Source: Candidatus Amunia macphersoniae
GTDB taxonomy: Bacteria; Chloroflexota; Dormibacteria; Aeolococcales; Aeolococcaceae
Reading direction: 5' to 3'
Assembly (NCBI GenBank): GCA_016464795.1
Contig: JAEKNN010000016.1
Span: 1-40,710, forward strand
Length of the DNA: 40,710 nucleotides
In this document: in pieces, positions 7,042 through 14,305 of the stretch
How positions within the stretch are numbered: position 1 is the stretch's first letter
How the letters are laid out: every line of letters starts with the position of its first letter
Notes under the pieces: model-generated
What the model was told of the DNA's origin: nothing
The model's input: only the letters and a program-made list of their open reading frames with translations
Database searches by the model: none
Program-made: the position numbers and the translations under genes

Positions 7042-8649
7042 TCACATCGGGGCGGTGTGGCGGCCCAGGATGCGGCGGCGTCCGAGCACTGCCACCGCCG
7101 ACGCGCCGATGGCGATGAGCCCGTATGTCGCCGGCGCCTCCGGGAGCGTGGTGGCTGGGCCATTGCCAATCTGTCCGTCGTGTGCCTGGTAGAGACCGAG
7201 GCCGGTGCTCTGACGCACCACGTAGTCCTGCGTGTCGCTGCTGATGACGGCATCGTTGCTGGTGTCCTGTGCAGCCAGACAGGCGCCGGTACAGGTCTTG
7301 GTGTAGGCCACCAGCACACGACCTGTGCTGTCGGTGGTGATGTCGTTGAAGTCGAGCATGTTGCGGTTGGCGCAGACGTTGTTCTTCGGCGAGCCTGGAG
7401 CTATGCCCTGGTTGTCGATGCATCCGCGGTGCACGGGGTCGCCGGGGGTTGCATTCACGGTGCTCCAGGTCTTGCCCCCGTCGTAGGTGGTCGAGACATA
7501 GAGGTACCAGGCACCGATGAATCCGTTCTGCTGGTCGTCGCCCGTGCCGGTGGTGCCGAGGAAGGCAACCGACGCTCGGTTGTCGTCGCCAGTAGTGACC
7601 ACCGGGAACATCACGTTGTTGACACCGGGGGGGTTGAGATTGGTGGTGTTGAGCCAGGTGGAGCCCTTGTCAGTGGAGATCGACACCTTCGCCGCCGTGG
7701 TGTGGGCGCTCTCGCTCGCGCTGATGTTCAGACCGTCCTCCCAGGTCATGTACACGGTGTTCTTTGGCCCCACCGCGACCGCGTTGTCACTCTCGTCTGT
7801 GTTGCTGCCGTGGGGATTCATGCGCACGTGCCAGGTCTGACCGTTGTCGGTGCTCACCGACATCGACGGGACGCCGCCGGCATACTCGGTGTTGGTGAGG
7901 TTGGTGCTCGTAGGCTGGCCTCCGCACCCCTTGATGGGCAGGTAGGCGGTGCCGTCGGGGCCCACCTTGAGGTGACCGTGGAGAGCCGAGCAGGCCCCAC
8001 CCTCGGCGGCGAAGGTCTTGTTGGGGTCGCTCGCGTCATTGGCGGGCGTGTTGTACGCGGGCACCCCGTTGCCATAGGTGGTGCCGCCGTCGTAGCTGAT
8101 TCCGCAGGCACCGTTGTAGCTGTTCTGGGCGCAGTAGTAGACCCCCTCGTTGCTCAGCGGGTGGGGCACGCTGGTGGGTGCGAGAGGGCCGGCTCCGACG
8201 CTCTCGTGGTCGAGGACCGCCCCCGGCGAGATTCCGGACGACTGCTTCCAGGTGGCGCCGGCATCGTCGCTGTACGTGATGTTGGCGCCGGCGGCAAGGA
8301 GCTCGGCAAAGAACGTGCGACTGGTCACCTGGTCGACCGTGACGATGGTGTCGAGCGTGGTCACCTTTCCGGTGAGCGGGGTCACGTTCTTGTTTGCCAT
8401 CGGCGACCCGGCGGTGGCGTCGTCCCAGGTCAGCCGGGAGATGCTGGTCCCAGCGCCGAACATGGCCGCTCCGGCCTTGGGGTTCCAGGACACAGATGGC
8501 TCTCCGCTGGCGCCGTTGGCGAGCACAACGTGATACTCCCTGTACGTGTTGCCGCTGTCGGCGCGGGCGACGGTGAGCGGCAGCAACACGGCGGAGGCCA
8601 GCCCTGCCACCGCCAGCGCACGGGCATGACGACCGTAGCGACCCTTCAA
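7042..8649 (-). CDS. Secreted Asp-box (BNR) repeat protein with LPEAP C-terminal tail
   Basis: A 535-residue exported protein. I accept the TTG start at 8649 because GGAG sits 7 bases upstream and the frame opens straight into a signal peptide (cleavage after about ARA30). Five Asp-box motifs (S/T-x-D-x-G-x-T-W/Y) occur at about residues 127, 185, 266, 325 and 388, the spacing expected of a six-bladed sialidase-like beta-propeller. No sialidase arginine triad or FRIP motif was seen, so glycosidase activity is not supported. The C-terminus is LPEAP (502-506), a hydrophobic helix (about 509-522) and GRRR, a surface-sorting-like tail. Several cysteines in the middle could form disulfides. It precedes the response regulator on the same strand. 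Confidence 0.8.
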   Translation of the reverse strand: MKGRYGRHARALAVAGLASAVLLPLTVARADSGNTYREYHVVLANGASGEPSVSWNPKAGAAMFGAGTSISRLTWDDATAGSPMANKNVTPLTGKVTTLDTIVTVDQVTSRTFFAELLAAGANITYSDDAGATWKQSSGISPGAVLDHESVGAGPLAPTSVPHPLSNEGVYYCAQNSYNGACGISYDGGTTYGNGVPAYNTPANDASDPNKTFAAEGGACSALHGHLKVGPDGTAYLPIKGCGGQPTSTNLTNTEYAGGVPSMSVSTDNGQTWHVRMNPHGSNTDESDNAVAVGPKNTVYMTWEDGLNISASESAHTTAAKVSISTDKGSTWLNTTNLNPPGVNNVMFPVVTTGDDNRASVAFLGTTGTGDDQQNGFIGAWYLYVSTTYDGGKTWSTVNATPGDPVHRGCIDNQGIAPGSPKNNVCANRNMLDFNDITTDSTGRVLVAYTKTCTGACLAAQDTSNDAVISSDTQDYVVRQSTGLGLYQAHDGQIGNGPATTLPEAPATYGLIAIGASAVAVLGRRRILGRHTAPM

Positions 8650-8768
8650 GGCTCGTCTCCAACTGGCCGCGGGAGTGGATGGCGGGTGCGCGGCCTACCG
8701 CCCTTTGAACAACGCTGCGCCCGCAGCAAACTTGCGGTCTGCCCAACGGAGGGCAATGAGGCGCCGCG

Positions 8769-10157
8769 TCAGGCGTTGATGATCACCGGGGTCCCGGGTG
8801 GCGTCCACGGGTAGGCCCACTGCATCACCGCCGTGGGGACGTGCACGCAACCGTGGCTCGCGGCCGTGGGATTGTCCTGGCTCCCGGGCCCGTAGGCGCC
8901 GGGGCTCTCCCAGGGGGCGTCGTGGATGAAGTAACCACCTCCGAGGAACTCCATCACCCAGCTGGCGCGGCTGGGAACGTAGTAGTAGGGCGAGCTCGGT
9001 GGCCACGGCGAGATGAACTCGAAGGGCGACTGCTTGTTGAAGATCTGGAAGCTGCCGGTGGGAGTGCGCAACTCGGGCCGGCCGGTGCTCACCGCTGTCG
9101 CCTGGGCGACGCAGCCGTCCTGGTAGAACACCATCTCCTGCAGCGACAGTGAGATGGTGATCACCTTGCCGCCGCCCACCGGGTGGCCGCACTGATTGGC
9201 CGCCAGCTCAGCGGTCACCTTGCCCTGGAGGGCTGAGATCGAGGCGAGCACCGCGTTGAGCTGGTCGGCGGTGCGGGCACCCTGGAACCGGCCGGCGATC
9301 GCCGAGTTCTCGGCGGCCAGGGCGGCGGCGTTGGGCGTGCCCTCAGCCCCGGCCTGGTCGACGCTCAGCAGCAGTGGAGGCACCTGCGCACCGACCTGGT
9401 TGTTGAGGTTGACGAGCGCCTGCAGGGAGTTGATCGCCGCCAGCAGCTGTCCGCCGGTGGTGGTGGCGTCGGCATTCGCCGCGATCTCGCTGCTCAGCTG
9501 CGTAGCCAGGTCGGCAACGTTGCCGGGGTCCAGGTTGGCCCCGTTGGCGACGGCGACCAGGCGCTGGGCGGTGGCCAGGACGGCCTGCGGGCCGCCGGCC
9601 GACTGCAATTCCTGCTGGAGGGCGTCGACCTTGGCCTGCTGGGCCGCCGTGACCGCCGTCTGCTGCTGGTTGATGAAGTCCTGCCAGCTCGTCACCAGAC
9701 GGGCGATGGCCGCCGGGGTCTGCGCGGAAGCCAGCTGGGCCGTCCACTGACCGGCGGCGTTGAGGCTGTCGGCGCTCAGCCAGGTGCCCTGCGCGGTCGC
9801 GAAGCTCGCCCATTGGCCGATCACCGTCCGCGCCTGCTCTCGCTGACCGCTGACCGCGGCGTTCCAGGCCGTTTGGGTCTGACCCTCGAGCCGGCTCAGC
9901 AGGGTGCTCCCGCCGCTGTTGAACCAGGCCGGTGACCACCACGATGCCGTCGGCTCCTGTCCGGCCAGCTCAGCCCGGAGCGGGGCAAGACTCGACGCGG
10001 GCACCCCCTGTGCCTGGTAACTACTCCACTCCGTCTGGAGGCGGGCCGCACCGTCGGCGAAGCTCCGCTGGCGGTCACCCGCGGCGTGGGCGGTGGCTGC
10101 GCCGCCGGCGGTGACGGCGGTGATCACAACCACCGGGATCAGGAGACGAAGGCGCAT
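8769..10157 (-). CDS. L,D-transpeptidase (YkuD domain) with long helical N-terminal region
   Basis: A 462-residue exported protein. The signal peptide covers about residues 1-26 (cleavage near AHA). Residues 30-320 are an Ala/Gln-rich, probably all-helical region with a coiled-coil character. The YkuD catalytic domain (about 325-462) has YFIHDAPW and the active-site motif SHGCVHVP with Cys437 and His435. Such enzymes make 3-3 peptidoglycan cross-links or attach proteins to peptidoglycan. The lower-GC-biased Tyr-rich stretch SSPYYYVPS precedes the active site. No canonical LysM or Ig-like domain is seen; the helical region may act as a spacer across the wall. The ATG at 10157 is divergent from galK. 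Confidence 0.9.
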   Translation of the reverse strand: MRLRLLIPVVVITAVTAGGAATAHAAGDRQRSFADGAARLQTEWSSYQAQGVPASSLAPLRAELAGQEPTASWWSPAWFNSGGSTLLSRLEGQTQTAWNAAVSGQREQARTVIGQWASFATAQGTWLSADSLNAAGQWTAQLASAQTPAAIARLVTSWQDFINQQQTAVTAAQQAKVDALQQELQSAGGPQAVLATAQRLVAVANGANLDPGNVADLATQLSSEIAANADATTTGGQLLAAINSLQALVNLNNQVGAQVPPLLLSVDQAGAEGTPNAAALAAENSAIAGRFQGARTADQLNAVLASISALQGKVTAELAANQCGHPVGGGKVITISLSLQEMVFYQDGCVAQATAVSTGRPELRTPTGSFQIFNKQSPFEFISPWPPSSPYYYVPSRASWVMEFLGGGYFIHDAPWESPGAYGPGSQDNPTAASHGCVHVPTAVMQWAYPWTPPGTPVIINA

Positions 10158-10264
10158 GAGCTCGATCTCTGTGGGTTTCGATGAGGCGGACGGTACCCCG
10201 TCGGGGCCGGAATCGGACCCTGATCAGCGAACGGCGGCTGCACCAGCGGGGTTACCGCCAGCAC

Positions 10265-10270
10265 CACAAT
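10265..10270 (+). promoter_or_regulatory. Candidate -10 box for galK (leaderless)
   Basis: CACAAT ends 6 bases before GTG 10277. A GGAGGG run lies inside the gap and abuts the start, too close for a normal ribosome binding site. Weak match. Confidence 0.25.
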
Positions 10271-10276
10271 GGAGGG

Positions 10277-11428
10277 GTGAGTGGCCGCAGCGGGCGGGAC
10301 GCGGTCGCGGCCTCCGCATTCCACGACCTGACCGGGCGCAGTCCCGCCGGCGTGTGGGTGGCGCCCGGCAGGCTCAACCTCATCGGCGACCACACCGACT
10401 ACAACGACGGCCTGGTGCTCCCGGTTGCCATCGACCGTTCGGCGGCACTGGCAGTTGGACTGCGTCACGACCAGATGATCCGCTGCGTCTCGCTGCAGGT
10501 GAGCGGCGAGCATCGCACCCGCCTGACGGAGGTGGCTCCCGGAGGTGTTGCCGGCTGGGCTGGGTGTCTGCTGGGCACCCTCTGGGCATTGCGGGCGGCC
10601 GGGGTGGCGGTGCCGGGGCTCGATCTGGTCGTCGACTCCGACATCCCCATCGGCGGCGGCCTCTCGTCGAGCGCAGCCCTCGAGGTCGCCACCGCCATCG
10701 CCGTCACCGAGCTCACCGGCCAGGGGATAGACCTCGTCGACCTGGCGCGGTGCTGCCAGAAGGGCGAGAACGCCATCGTCGGCGCGCCGACCGGGATCAT
10801 GGATCAGGTGGCGGTGCTCGCGGGTCGCCGTGGCCATGCCGTCTTCCTCGACTGCCGAACCCTGGCGCACGAGCTCGTCACCCTGGAACCCGAGCGAGCC
10901 TCACTGGCGCTGCTGGTCCTCGACACCGCGGTCCGACATGACAACAGCACCCCCGGATATCGGGCTCGCCGCCAGGAGTCCAGCCGTGCGGCCGCGGCGC
11001 TCGGAGTCGACAGCCTCCGCGACGCCACCAGGACAGCTGTCGACACCCGCCTCGAGGGAGACCTGCAGCGCCGCGCCCGACACGTGGTCAGCGAGAACGA
11101 CCGCGTGGCGCAGACAGTGGAGCTCTTGCGCGGGGGCCGGCTCGCGGACATCGGTCGCCTCCTCGACCAGAGCCACACCTCGTTGCGCGACGACTACGAC
11201 GTCTCCTGTGCCGAGCTGGACCTGGCCGTGCAGGCGGCTCGCGATGCCGGTGCGGTCGGGGCGCGCATGACCGGCGCCGGCTTCGGAGGCTGTGCCATCG
11301 CCCTGACGCCGATCGACAGGACGGAGGCCGTCGCCGTCGCCGTCGGCGCGGCGTTCGCGGCGGCTGGCCATCCCGCTCCCACGGTCTTCTCAGCCGCCCC
11401 GGCCGACGGTGCTCGCCGCCTCAGCTGA
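10277..11428 (+). CDS. galK: Galactokinase
   Basis: A GHMP-family kinase that phosphorylates alpha-D-galactose to galactose-1-phosphate, the entry to the Leloir pathway, in the cytosol. I choose GTG 10277 (383 aa, normal length) because the conserved part begins soon after and the upstream frame is arginine-rich noise. The substrate motif is GRLNLIGDHTDYNDGLVLP; the usual Glu of GEHTDYN is Asp here, which is conservative. The GHMP ATP loop is PIGGGLSSSAALEVA; the catalytic Asp region is PTGIMDQ; the C-terminal motif is GARMTGAGFGGC. Its 3' end overlaps the convergent QueA-like gene by 8 bases. The UDP-galactopyranose mutase about 23 kb away would use a downstream product of this pathway. Confidence 0.93.
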   Translation: MSGRSGRDAVAASAFHDLTGRSPAGVWVAPGRLNLIGDHTDYNDGLVLPVAIDRSAALAVGLRHDQMIRCVSLQVSGEHRTRLTEVAPGGVAGWAGCLLGTLWALRAAGVAVPGLDLVVDSDIPIGGGLSSSAALEVATAIAVTELTGQGIDLVDLARCCQKGENAIVGAPTGIMDQVAVLAGRRGHAVFLDCRTLAHELVTLEPERASLALLVLDTAVRHDNSTPGYRARRQESSRAAAALGVDSLRDATRTAVDTRLEGDLQRRARHVVSENDRVAQTVELLRGGRLADIGRLLDQSHTSLRDDYDVSCAELDLAVQAARDAGAVGARMTGAGFGGCAIALTPIDRTEAVAVAVGAAFAAAGHPAPTVFSAAPADGARRLS

Positions 11429-12506
11429 CCATCCCACCCGATCGCTCCGGGAGGATCAGCATCGAGTCCCCGAACTCGTGCCACAGGTAGCGGCCGTCGA
11501 CAGCCGCGTCGTAGGCGTCCGCCACCAGTCGGGAGCCGGCGACGGCCTCGAGCAGCAGCAGATGACTGGCCTCGGGTGCGTGCAGGCCAGTCAGCAGCCC
11601 GTCGACCACGCGCGCGGACCGGTGCGGGCCGAGCACGAGGTCGGTCCAGCCGCGCGCAGCACGCACCTCGCCGCTCGCCGAGGCTGCACTCTCCAGCGCC
11701 CGCACCACAGTGGTGCCGACGGCGACCACGCGGCTGCCCGCGCGAGCGGCGCTGCTCACCAATCGAGCAGTTGCGGCGGGCACCTCGAAGCGCTCGGGCA
11801 GCGGGGGTTCGTGCAGCTCGGGGCTGGCGACGGCGCCGTGCAGCACCACGGGAGCGACAGTGACGCCGGCGGCGATCAAGCTCACCAGCAGCGGGGCCGT
11901 GAACGGCCGCCCGGCGCTGGCCATCTCCGCACTGCCGGGCTGGGTTGCGTAGATGTTCTGGTGATCGGACAACGGGTGGCGAGCACGGAGGTGGCTGTAC
12001 TCGATCGGCCGGCCGTGGCGGGCGAGGAAGTCGACCAGGAGCACGTGGCGCGCCGGGGTCGCGTGCCACAGCCGCGGGCGGCTTGCGTCCGGGTTGGGGT
12101 AGGCCTCCTCCAGGCGCAGCTCCAGCGCATCGGGCAGCAGCATTGTCGAACCGCGTCGGACATCGAGGTCCGGACCGGTGCCGTCCGGACGTCGCACCTC
12201 GACCACCCAGGTGCCGTCGTCGAGAGCCGTCGAGACGTGTACGGGGGCATCTCGCCCGTTGTCGAGCCGCCCGTCCAGGGCCGCGGGCAGCGTGGCCGAC
12301 GTGTTGATGACCACCAGGTCTCCGGGATCGAGCAGCCGCGGCAGGTCATAGAAGCGCCGGTGCTCGATCCCGGCAGGGCGCGCCACCAGCAGCCGGACTC
12401 CATCACGGGCCACGCCGCGGCGCTCGGGGGGCGAGTCTGCCTCGGCGCCGGGCGGGATGGTGAAGCGCGCGGCCGGCCGCTGGACGGCGAGCGGCAACCC
12501 GGTCAC
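11421..12506 (-). CDS. QueA-like S-adenosylmethionine:tRNA ribosyltransferase-isomerase homologue (divergent)
   Basis: A 361-residue protein starting at GTG 12506, inside the stop of the upstream SDR gene (GTGA overlap). The fold signature of QueA is clear: GDLVVINTSATLPAALDGR matches the QueA 'DLLVVNDTRV-PARL' region, and IYATQPGSAEMASAGRPFTA matches its 'YAR-PGSVAAPTAGLHFT' region. QueA transfers a ribosyl group from SAM to preQ1-tRNA. The family's AGLHF is replaced by AGRPF and the later LHVG by LHGA, so the substrate or reaction may differ. No tgt, queC or other queuosine genes are in the window. It is probably cotranscribed with the SDR and may be under SoxR-like control. Family membership is sound; function is open. 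Confidence 0.8.
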   Translation of the reverse strand: MTGLPLAVQRPAARFTIPPGAEADSPPERRGVARDGVRLLVARPAGIEHRRFYDLPRLLDPGDLVVINTSATLPAALDGRLDNGRDAPVHVSTALDDGTWVVEVRRPDGTGPDLDVRRGSTMLLPDALELRLEEAYPNPDASRPRLWHATPARHVLLVDFLARHGRPIEYSHLRARHPLSDHQNIYATQPGSAEMASAGRPFTAPLLVSLIAAGVTVAPVVLHGAVASPELHEPPLPERFEVPAATARLVSSAARAGSRVVAVGTTVVRALESAASASGEVRAARGWTDLVLGPHRSARVVDGLLTGLHAPEASHLLLLEAVAGSRLVADAYDAAVDGRYLWHEFGDSMLILPERSGGMVS

Positions 12507-13225
12507 GATCCTGTCGAGGCGAGGTCGGTGATGCGGTAGCGGCCGCTCGGGAGGGAGCCGCAGATCAGCCGGACCAGCGACGGAACCACGCTCTCCGGTG
12601 CCGGCCGGTCGCTGATGTCCTCGCCGGGGAAGGCCTGTCGATGCAGGTCGGTGGCCATGTCGCCAGGGTCGAACGCGTAGACCCGGAGCTTCGGGTTCTC
12701 GGCGCCGAGAATCGCGCTGATCTGATCGAGTGCCGCTTTCGATGAGCCGTACCCGCCCCAACCCTCGTAGGGCTCGAGAGCGGCGTCGGAGGACACGTTG
12801 ATGACGCACGCAGCGGGACGCAGGTGTGGCAGTGTGAGCTGGAAGAGCGCGAGCGGAGCGACGGTGTTCACCGCGTAGACGCGCTCCAGAGCAGCCAGTG
12901 GATAGGCGGCGAGGCTCGGCCGCGGGCTGGGGCCGAGCACGCTGGCGTTGTTGACGAGCACGTCGAGCCCACCGGCATCTGCCACAGCGGCGACGAGCTG
13001 GAGGCGGTGGCGTGGGTCGGCAACGTCCCCGGGCACGGCGACCACCTGGTCGTCGGCGTGCATGTCATCGACGGCCGTGTGGAGACGGGAGCCGTCACGT
13101 GCATCAACGATCACCCGCCACCCGTCACGCACAAGGGTCGCAGTGAGGGCAACACCGAGACCTCGTGAGGCACCGGTGACCAGCGCCACTCTGGCCGGCT
13201 TGGCTGTTGACGCAGGCATCGACAT
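12503..13225 (-). CDS. Short-chain dehydrogenase/reductase
   Basis: A 240-residue classical SDR. The Rossmann motif is TGASRGLG; the cofactor-stabilising motif is NNAS; a Ser precedes the catalytic pair in YGSSK. The VIVDARDG segment after beta-2 carries an acidic residue and an Arg, so NAD or NADP preference is unclear. The C-terminal ends in ITDLASTGS. The substrate is unknown. The start at ATG 13225 lies 6 bases from TAGGAT, the -10 of a promoter with a 19-base spacer shared with the divergent SoxR-type regulator, which suggests oxidative or redox control. It overlaps the QueA-like gene by four bases (GTGA). Confidence 0.88.
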   Translation of the reverse strand: MSMPASTAKPARVALVTGASRGLGVALTATLVRDGWRVIVDARDGSRLHTAVDDMHADDQVVAVPGDVADPRHRLQLVAAVADAGGLDVLVNNASVLGPSPRPSLAAYPLAALERVYAVNTVAPLALFQLTLPHLRPAACVINVSSDAALEPYEGWGGYGSSKAALDQISAILGAENPKLRVYAFDPGDMATDLHRQAFPGEDISDRPAPESVVPSLVRLICGSLPSGRYRITDLASTGS

Positions 13226-13231
13226 CAGCGC

Positions 13232-13262
13232 ATCCTACAAGTTGAAGTGAACTTGAAGTCAA
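13232..13262 (-). promoter_or_regulatory. SoxR/MerR-type promoter with 19-bp spacer and dyad
   Basis: On the minus strand the -35 is TTGACT (13262-13257), the spacer is exactly 19 bases and the -10 is TAGGAT (13237-13232), 6 bases before the SDR ATG. The spacer contains the inverted repeat CAAGTT-N6-AACTTG. A second dyad, ACTTGA-AG-TCAAGT, overlaps the -35. Known SoxR operators use CAAGTT/AACTTG half-sites in an overlong spacer, so the layout is what a MerR-family activator needs. Confidence 0.7.
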
Positions 13263-13750
13263 GTGTGCCGCCCGCGCGCCGGTCGGATCAGCTGACGGTG
13301 GGCCAGCTGGGCCTGCGTGCGGGCTTCGCCACCTCGGCGATCCGCTATTACGAGGCGGAGGGTCTGATCGACTCCGCCCGCTCGCCGGGAGGCCAGCGCC
13401 GGTACCAGCGAACCGTGCTCCGCAGGCTTGCGTTCATCCGTGCGGCGCAGAACGTCGGCCTCTCGCTGGACGAGGTCAGGACCGCCCTGGCGGGGCTGCC
13501 GCAAGGGCGCACTCCCAGCAAGGCGGATTGGACCCGCCTCTCGCAATCCTGGAGGGCGCGCCTCGATGAGCAGATCGACGGGCTCACAGCGCTCCGTGAT
13601 GGCCTGACCACCTGCATCGGCTGCGGTTGCCTCTCGCTGCGTCGCTGTGCGTTGTCGAATCCCGGCGACGTGGCGGCTGGTGTGGCTCCCGGTGCCGGCT
13701 ACCTGCCGCCGGCCCTGCGCCGGGGGGCCCGAGCGTGGCGGCCCAGCTGA
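13247..13750 (+). CDS. soxR: SoxR-type MerR-family redox-sensing regulator
   Basis: A 167-residue MerR-family protein. The winged helix is LTVGQLGLRAGFATSAIRYYEAEGLI with wing residues SPGGQRRYQ; a dimerisation helix follows. The C-terminal cluster motif is C123-x2-C126-x-C128-x5-C134, the [2Fe-2S] ligand set that defines SoxR. Oxidation or nitrosylation of the cluster twists the operator and activates target promoters. The GTG at 13247 lies inside the operator; GTG 13265 (161 aa) is an equally good start and leaves the operator intact. The divergent SDR/QueA-like operon is the obvious target. The tail after the cluster is longer than usual and Gly/Pro/Arg-rich. Confidence 0.92.
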   Translation: MNLKSSVPPARRSDQLTVGQLGLRAGFATSAIRYYEAEGLIDSARSPGGQRRYQRTVLRRLAFIRAAQNVGLSLDEVRTALAGLPQGRTPSKADWTRLSQSWRARLDEQIDGLTALRDGLTTCIGCGCLSLRRCALSNPGDVAAGVAPGAGYLPPALRRGARAWRPS

Positions 13751-13772
13751 ACGGCCCCCCGAGTCGGGCGAG

Positions 13773-13801
13773 GCTGTCGCGGAGAGCAGGTGGCGTACAC
13801 T
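13773..13801 (+). promoter_or_regulatory. Candidate cspA promoter
   Basis: TACACT (13796-13801) is a good -10; 17 bases upstream GCTGTC is a weak -35. Transcription from here would give a leader of about 95 bases before the cold-shock gene. Confidence 0.4.
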
Positions 13802-13846
13802 ATCGAGGTCGCATCTACGGCGACATCGCTCGTGCTTCGTCCTCGC

Positions 13847-13877
13847 CTTCTTGAACGGACCGCGCGTCGTTCAGAAG
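13847..13877 (+). promoter_or_regulatory. Hairpin in the cspA leader
   Basis: CTTCTTGAAC (13847-13856) pairs with GTTCAGAAG (13869-13877) with one bulged T and a 12-base loop, ending 12 bases before the ribosome binding site. Structured leaders control temperature-dependent translation of cspA in other bacteria; here this is inference. Confidence 0.45.
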
Positions 13878-13901
13878 AGTCGAGAGGGCAGGAGACACGA
13901 C

Positions 13902-14108
13902 ATGCCCAACGGGACAGTCAAGAAGGTCCAGTCGGACCGCGGCTTCGGCTTCATCACTGCGGAAGATGGTCAGGAGTACTTCTTCCATCGCAGCGGCCTG
14001 GACAGCTCGCTCGACTTCGACAGCCTCAATGGCGGCGAAGCCGTCGCCTTCGAGATCGAGAAGAGCGACAAGGGTCCACGCGCCGGCCGGGTTCGCGCCG
14101 CCGCCTGA
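13902..14108 (+). CDS. cspA: Cold-shock protein (CspA family)
   Basis: A 68-residue single cold-shock domain. It binds single-stranded RNA/DNA and acts as an RNA chaperone. The N-terminal strand is MPNGTVKKVQSDRGFGFI, containing RNP1-like GFGFI; RNP2 reads YFFHRS. The middle loop ends in GGEAVAFEIE and the last strand in GPRAGRVRA. The ATG at 13902 is fixed by AGGAG 7 bases upstream. A leader hairpin precedes it and a strong terminator follows within 12 bases of the stop, so it is a single-gene unit. Confidence 0.95.
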   Translation: MPNGTVKKVQSDRGFGFITAEDGQEYFFHRSGLDSSLDFDSLNGGEAVAFEIEKSDKGPRAGRVRAAA

Positions 14109-14119
14109 CCCAGCGCCAG

Positions 14120-14153
14120 GAGGGCCCGGCGCAACCGTGCGCTGGGCCCTCTT
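14120..14153 (+). terminator. Rho-independent-like terminator after cspA
   Basis: A 14-base stem (14120-14133 with 14138-14151, one G-T pair) closed by a 4-base loop ACCG and followed by TT. The stem is very GC-rich; the T-tract is short. Confidence 0.75.
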
Positions 14154-14265
14154 GCGCGCCACGGCCCACCTCTGCGAGCCCAGTCAGCGTGGGCTGTCAC
14201 CCCTCACTCGGACGGACGGGACAGACGGGCGGGCAGGGTAGCCCTCGCCAGCTGTCCGGGATCCG

Positions 14266-14271
14266 TATGAT
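14266..14271 (+). promoter_or_regulatory. Candidate -10 box of the ABC transporter operon
   Basis: TATGAT, a near-consensus -10 in a very GC-rich stretch, lies 35 bases before ATG 14306. No clear -35. Confidence 0.4.
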
Positions 14272-14305
14272 CGCGGCCTGTCAACCGCTTCGAGGGCCAC
14301 ATCGC

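Noticed and set aside
6193..8814. An 873-codon plus-strand open frame over the response regulator and BNR genes
   Set aside because: Low-complexity His/Val/Gly-rich translation that crosses two well-supported minus-strand genes; caused by GC-skewed codon use.
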